Source of the DNA: an uncultured Acidocella sp.
GTDB lineage: Bacteria; Pseudomonadota; Alphaproteobacteria; Acetobacterales; Acetobacteraceae
Direction of reading: 5' to 3'
Length of the DNA: 7,690 nucleotides
Assembly: GCF_946222605.1 (NCBI RefSeq)
Contig: NZ_CAMIIE010000101.1
Coordinates: 1 to 7,690, forward strand
Shown here: one piece after another, positions 6,342 through 7,690 of the stretch
Position numbering within the stretch: position 1 is the first letter of the stretch
Layout: every line of letters begins with the position of its first letter
Notes under the pieces: generated by a model
Databases searched by the model: none
What the model was told of the DNA's origin: nothing
Seen by the model: only the letters and a program-made list of their open reading frames with translations
Position numbers and translations under genes: made by a program

Positions 6342-7292
6342 TTAAGCCGCGGTGAGCTGCAGCGGCGCTTCCAGCGCGCCGGTGGCCAGGCGGTAATTCG
6401 CCTGATCCGCATAAACCGCCCGCAGCAGCTGGTTGTTCAGCGCATGGCCGGTGCGGCTGCCGATGAAACGCCCGGAGATGGGCGCGCCGGCGAGATAGAG
6501 GTCGCCGATCACATCCAGCAGCTTGTGGCGCACGAACTCGTCCGCGTAGCGCAGCCCTTCGGGATTCATGATCTTGTCGTCATCCACCACCACCGCATTG
6601 GCGAGCGAGCCGCCACGGGCGAGACCGGCTTGGCGCAGCGCCTCGATCTCGCCGCGCTGGGTGAAGGTGCGCGCACGGGCGATCTCATCCGCGAAGCCGG
6701 CGGTGGAGAGGTTGAAGTGGTAAGCCTGGGCGCCGATGGCGCGGGCGGCGAATTCGATGGAGAGGGAGATATCGAAGCCGGTGCCGCCATCCGCATGCGG
6801 GCGCAGCTCGGCGAAGGCGCCGTTCTGTTCGACGCGCACCGGGCGCAGAATCTCCAGCACCGGGCGCGCACCGCCATGCTCGATGACACCGGCGCTCTCG
6901 ATCAGGAACAGGAAGGGCGCGGCGGAGCCGTCGAACACCGGCAGTTCCGGCGCATCCACCTCGACGATGAGGTCATCCACCCCGGCGGCGGCCAATGCCG
7001 CCATCAGATGCTCGATGGTGCCGATCTTGGCGTCGCCGCGCGAGATCAGGGTGCAGAGGCGGGTATCGGTGACATTGTCGAATTTCGCCGGGATATCGCG
7101 TTCGAGATCGGTCCGGCGGAAGACGATGCCGGTATTCAGCGCCGCCGGACGCAGCGTGAGGCGCACATCCGCGCCGCTATGCAGCCCACGACCCACCGCC
7201 GAAATCGGCGCCTTCAGGGTGCGGCGGGCGGCAGCGTCGAGCTGGATCATGCTGTATCTGTCACGCAAAGACGACATTGAAATCCTGTCCAT
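6342..7292 (-). CDS. lpxC: UDP-3-O-acyl-N-acetylglucosamine deacetylase
   Basis: Zn-dependent deacetylase carrying out the committed step of lipid A synthesis in the cytosol. It has 316 residues from the first ATG. Landmarks: G-R-G-L-H-S-G at 34-40; T-I-E-H-L-M-A-A at 92-99, with E94 the general base and H95 a Zn ligand; V-F-D-G-S at 119-123; A-R-T-F at 207-210; E-F-V-R-H-K-L-L-D at 252-260, with H256 and D260 the other Zn ligands; and G-H-A-L-N-N at 282-287, with catalytic H283. The catalytic set is complete. After A-R-T-F the sequence reads T-Q, where E. coli has G-F in the substrate/inhibitor channel. Starts at residues 1, 6 and 15 are possible: the first two have GAGG and AGGA sites respectively, and residue 15 would give the most typical N-terminus. 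The first is reported because of its spacing. Placement after ftsZ matches the conserved ftsZ-lpxC order. Confidence 0.98.
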   Translation of the reverse strand: MDRISMSSLRDRYSMIQLDAAARRTLKAPISAVGRGLHSGADVRLTLRPAALNTGIVFRRTDLERDIPAKFDNVTDTRLCTLISRGDAKIGTIEHLMAALAAAGVDDLIVEVDAPELPVFDGSAAPFLFLIESAGVIEHGGARPVLEILRPVRVEQNGAFAELRPHADGGTGFDISLSIEFAARAIGAQAYHFNLSTAGFADEIARARTFTQRGEIEALRQAGLARGGSLANAVVVDDDKIMNPEGLRYADEFVRHKLLDVIGDLYLAGAPISGRFIGSRTGHALNNQLLRAVYADQANYRLATGALEAPLQLTAA

Positions 7293-7318
7293 TAACCAGC
7301 CTCTAAATTACGCGCCTC

Positions 7319-7358
7319 GCTGCATTGCAGCCAATAAATCATTATTTCTGATTATTTC
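7319..7358. promoter_or_regulatory. Candidate lpxC control region: palindrome plus tandem 10-bp repeat
   Basis: A perfect dyad GCTGCA-T-TGCAGC (7319-7331) lies about 25 bp upstream of the lpxC start. Just upstream of it ATTATTTC occurs twice, at 7341-7348 and 7351-7358, exactly one helical turn apart; on the minus strand this reads GAAATAATCA then GAAATAATGA. This AT-rich patch contrasts with the surrounding high-GC DNA and is where a promoter is expected, since a strong terminator blocks read-through from ftsZ. I could not fix clear -35 and -10 boxes. Confidence 0.4.
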
Positions 7359-7495
7359 GCCATAAGCATCTGATTTTAAATGAAGTTACAGAGCGCAACA
7401 AATGATTGTGGCACGCCGCCTCAGATTGTTTTCGGCTTGTTCACGGGAGGCACTCAGGCTCTGCTTGCGTCACGAACGCGATCCGCACCGGCCAT

Positions 7496-7529
7496 AAAAA
7501 ACCCCCGGACAATCTGTCCGGGGGTTTTT
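7496..7529. terminator. Strong bidirectional Rho-independent terminator
   Basis: CCCCCGGACA (7502-7511) and TGTCCGGGGG (7515-7524) form a perfect 10-bp stem with a 3-nt loop, flanked by AAAAAA and TTTTT so that a U-tract follows in either direction. On the minus strand TTTTTTATGG follows the stem, so it should end ftsZ-derived transcripts before lpxC. That separates lpxC from the ftsZ message despite conserved gene order. Confidence 0.92.
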
Positions 7530-7556
7530 CGGCGGGGAGAGAGAGGCCGCCTGGCC

Positions 7557-7593
7557 GGCTAGCGCCTTCAGCTTTTAGCTGAAGGCGCTAGCC
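7557..7593. repeat. Perfect 17-bp inverted repeat (hairpin)
   Basis: GGCTAGCGCCTTCAGCT (7557-7573) pairs without mismatch with AGCTGAAGGCGCTAGCC (7577-7593) around TTT. On the plus strand TTCGTTTT follows, which could act as a terminator; on the minus strand no U-tract follows. Its outer part shares CTAGCGCCTT with the neighbouring mosaic repeat, so it may be one module of a composite repeat. Confidence 0.85.
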
Positions 7594-7670
7594 TTCGTTT
7601 TGGCGAGCAATTTCATGTGTTTATTTTGACGCTGACGCGTCAACCTCAACACATATTGCTCTAGCGCCTT
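7582..7670. repeat. Mosaic intergenic palindromic repeat (RIME/MITE-like)
   Basis: A nested inverted repeat. From outside to centre on the left: AAGGCGCTAG (7582-7591), GAGCAAT (7605-7611), ATGTGTT (7615-7621) and TTGACGC (7626-7632). On the right their complements follow in reverse order: GCGTCAA (7637-7643), AACACAT (7648-7654), ATTGCTC (7655-7661) and CTAGCGCCTT (7661-7670). Small bulges separate the blocks and the loop is TGAC. The right end overlaps the ftsZ stop codon. The architecture resembles intergenic mosaic palindromes known from alphaproteobacteria such as rhizobial RIMEs, but I cannot confirm family membership. Confidence 0.75.
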
Positions 7671-7690
7671 ACTGGTTGCGGCGCAGGAAG
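7669..7690 (-). CDS. ftsZ: Cell division protein FtsZ, C-terminal end (partial)
   Basis: Only the last six codons and TAA are in the window, read on the minus strand as F-L-R-R-N-Q-stop. The conserved FtsZ C-terminal peptide ends in (I/V)-P-x-F-L-R-R-x-x, the docking site for FtsA and other division proteins, and lpxC directly follows ftsZ in many Proteobacteria. Motif and context together support ftsZ, the tubulin-like GTPase that forms the division ring. The evidence is short, so another gene ending by chance in this motif cannot be excluded. The 5' part lies beyond the right edge. Confidence 0.75.

Larger units (their letters stand above)
7293..7668. other. Gene-free interval between ftsZ and lpxC
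   Basis: About 375 bp without a credible gene. From the lpxC side it holds the AT-rich probable promoter region with a dyad and tandem repeat, then roughly 130 bp with no structure I can interpret (about 7360-7490). A strong bidirectional terminator, a perfect 17-bp hairpin and a mosaic palindromic repeat running up to the ftsZ stop codon follow. A short open frame of about 60 codons on the plus strand crosses the terminator and was rejected as a gene. Confidence 0.8.

Noticed and set aside
7380..7562. A 60-codon plus-strand open frame upstream of lpxC
   Set aside because: It reads straight through the strong terminator hairpin, has no Shine-Dalgarno sequence, and has an arbitrary composition; it is more likely a chance frame.

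Overview
The window reads as ordinary chromosomal housekeeping DNA from a high-GC alphaproteobacterium. Family-level similarity of several proteins (the YbjN-domain protein, enolase, LpxC) and the repeat style suggest Rhodospirillales/Acetobacteraceae. That placement is an inference from sequence style and gene content, not a database result. I see no phage, CRISPR, transposase, tRNA or rRNA gene, and no multi-gene novel system. The unusual material lies in the intergenic DNA.

Layout, right to left along the minus strand, which carries nearly everything. At the right edge are the last six codons and stop of a gene that is almost certainly ftsZ (ending F-L-R-R-N-Q). Next is a gene-free stretch of about 375 bp holding a mosaic palindromic repeat, a perfect 17-bp hairpin, a strong bidirectional terminator and the probable lpxC control region. 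Then come lpxC (lipid A deacetylase) and, 86 bp on, eno (enolase). A 160-bp convergent interval with two strong hairpins separates eno from the only plus-strand gene, which encodes an exported or membrane-anchored TPR-type protein of unknown role. Divergently from that gene run a YbjN-family gene, proC (proline biosynthesis) and prs (PRPP synthase), with 46- and 60-bp gaps and no visible terminator between them, so they may be cotranscribed. After prs a MITE-like inverted repeat of about 148 bp lies between the stop codon and a canonical terminator. Last comes a tightly coupled pair, a beta-type glutathione S-transferase and a histidine phosphatase, separated by 2 bp.

The genes are functionally mixed: cell division and envelope (ftsZ, lpxC), glycolysis (eno), nucleotide and amino-acid precursors (prs, proC), and a GST with a phosphatase of unknown substrate. 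Gene neighbourhood supports the ftsZ-lpxC pairing, which is a known conserved order in Proteobacteria. The points most worth checking are the nested, mutually exclusive hairpins between ftsZ and lpxC, the MITE inside the prs 3' untranslated region, the ybjN Shine-Dalgarno sequence buried in a hairpin, and the structured convergent interval between the TPR gene and eno.
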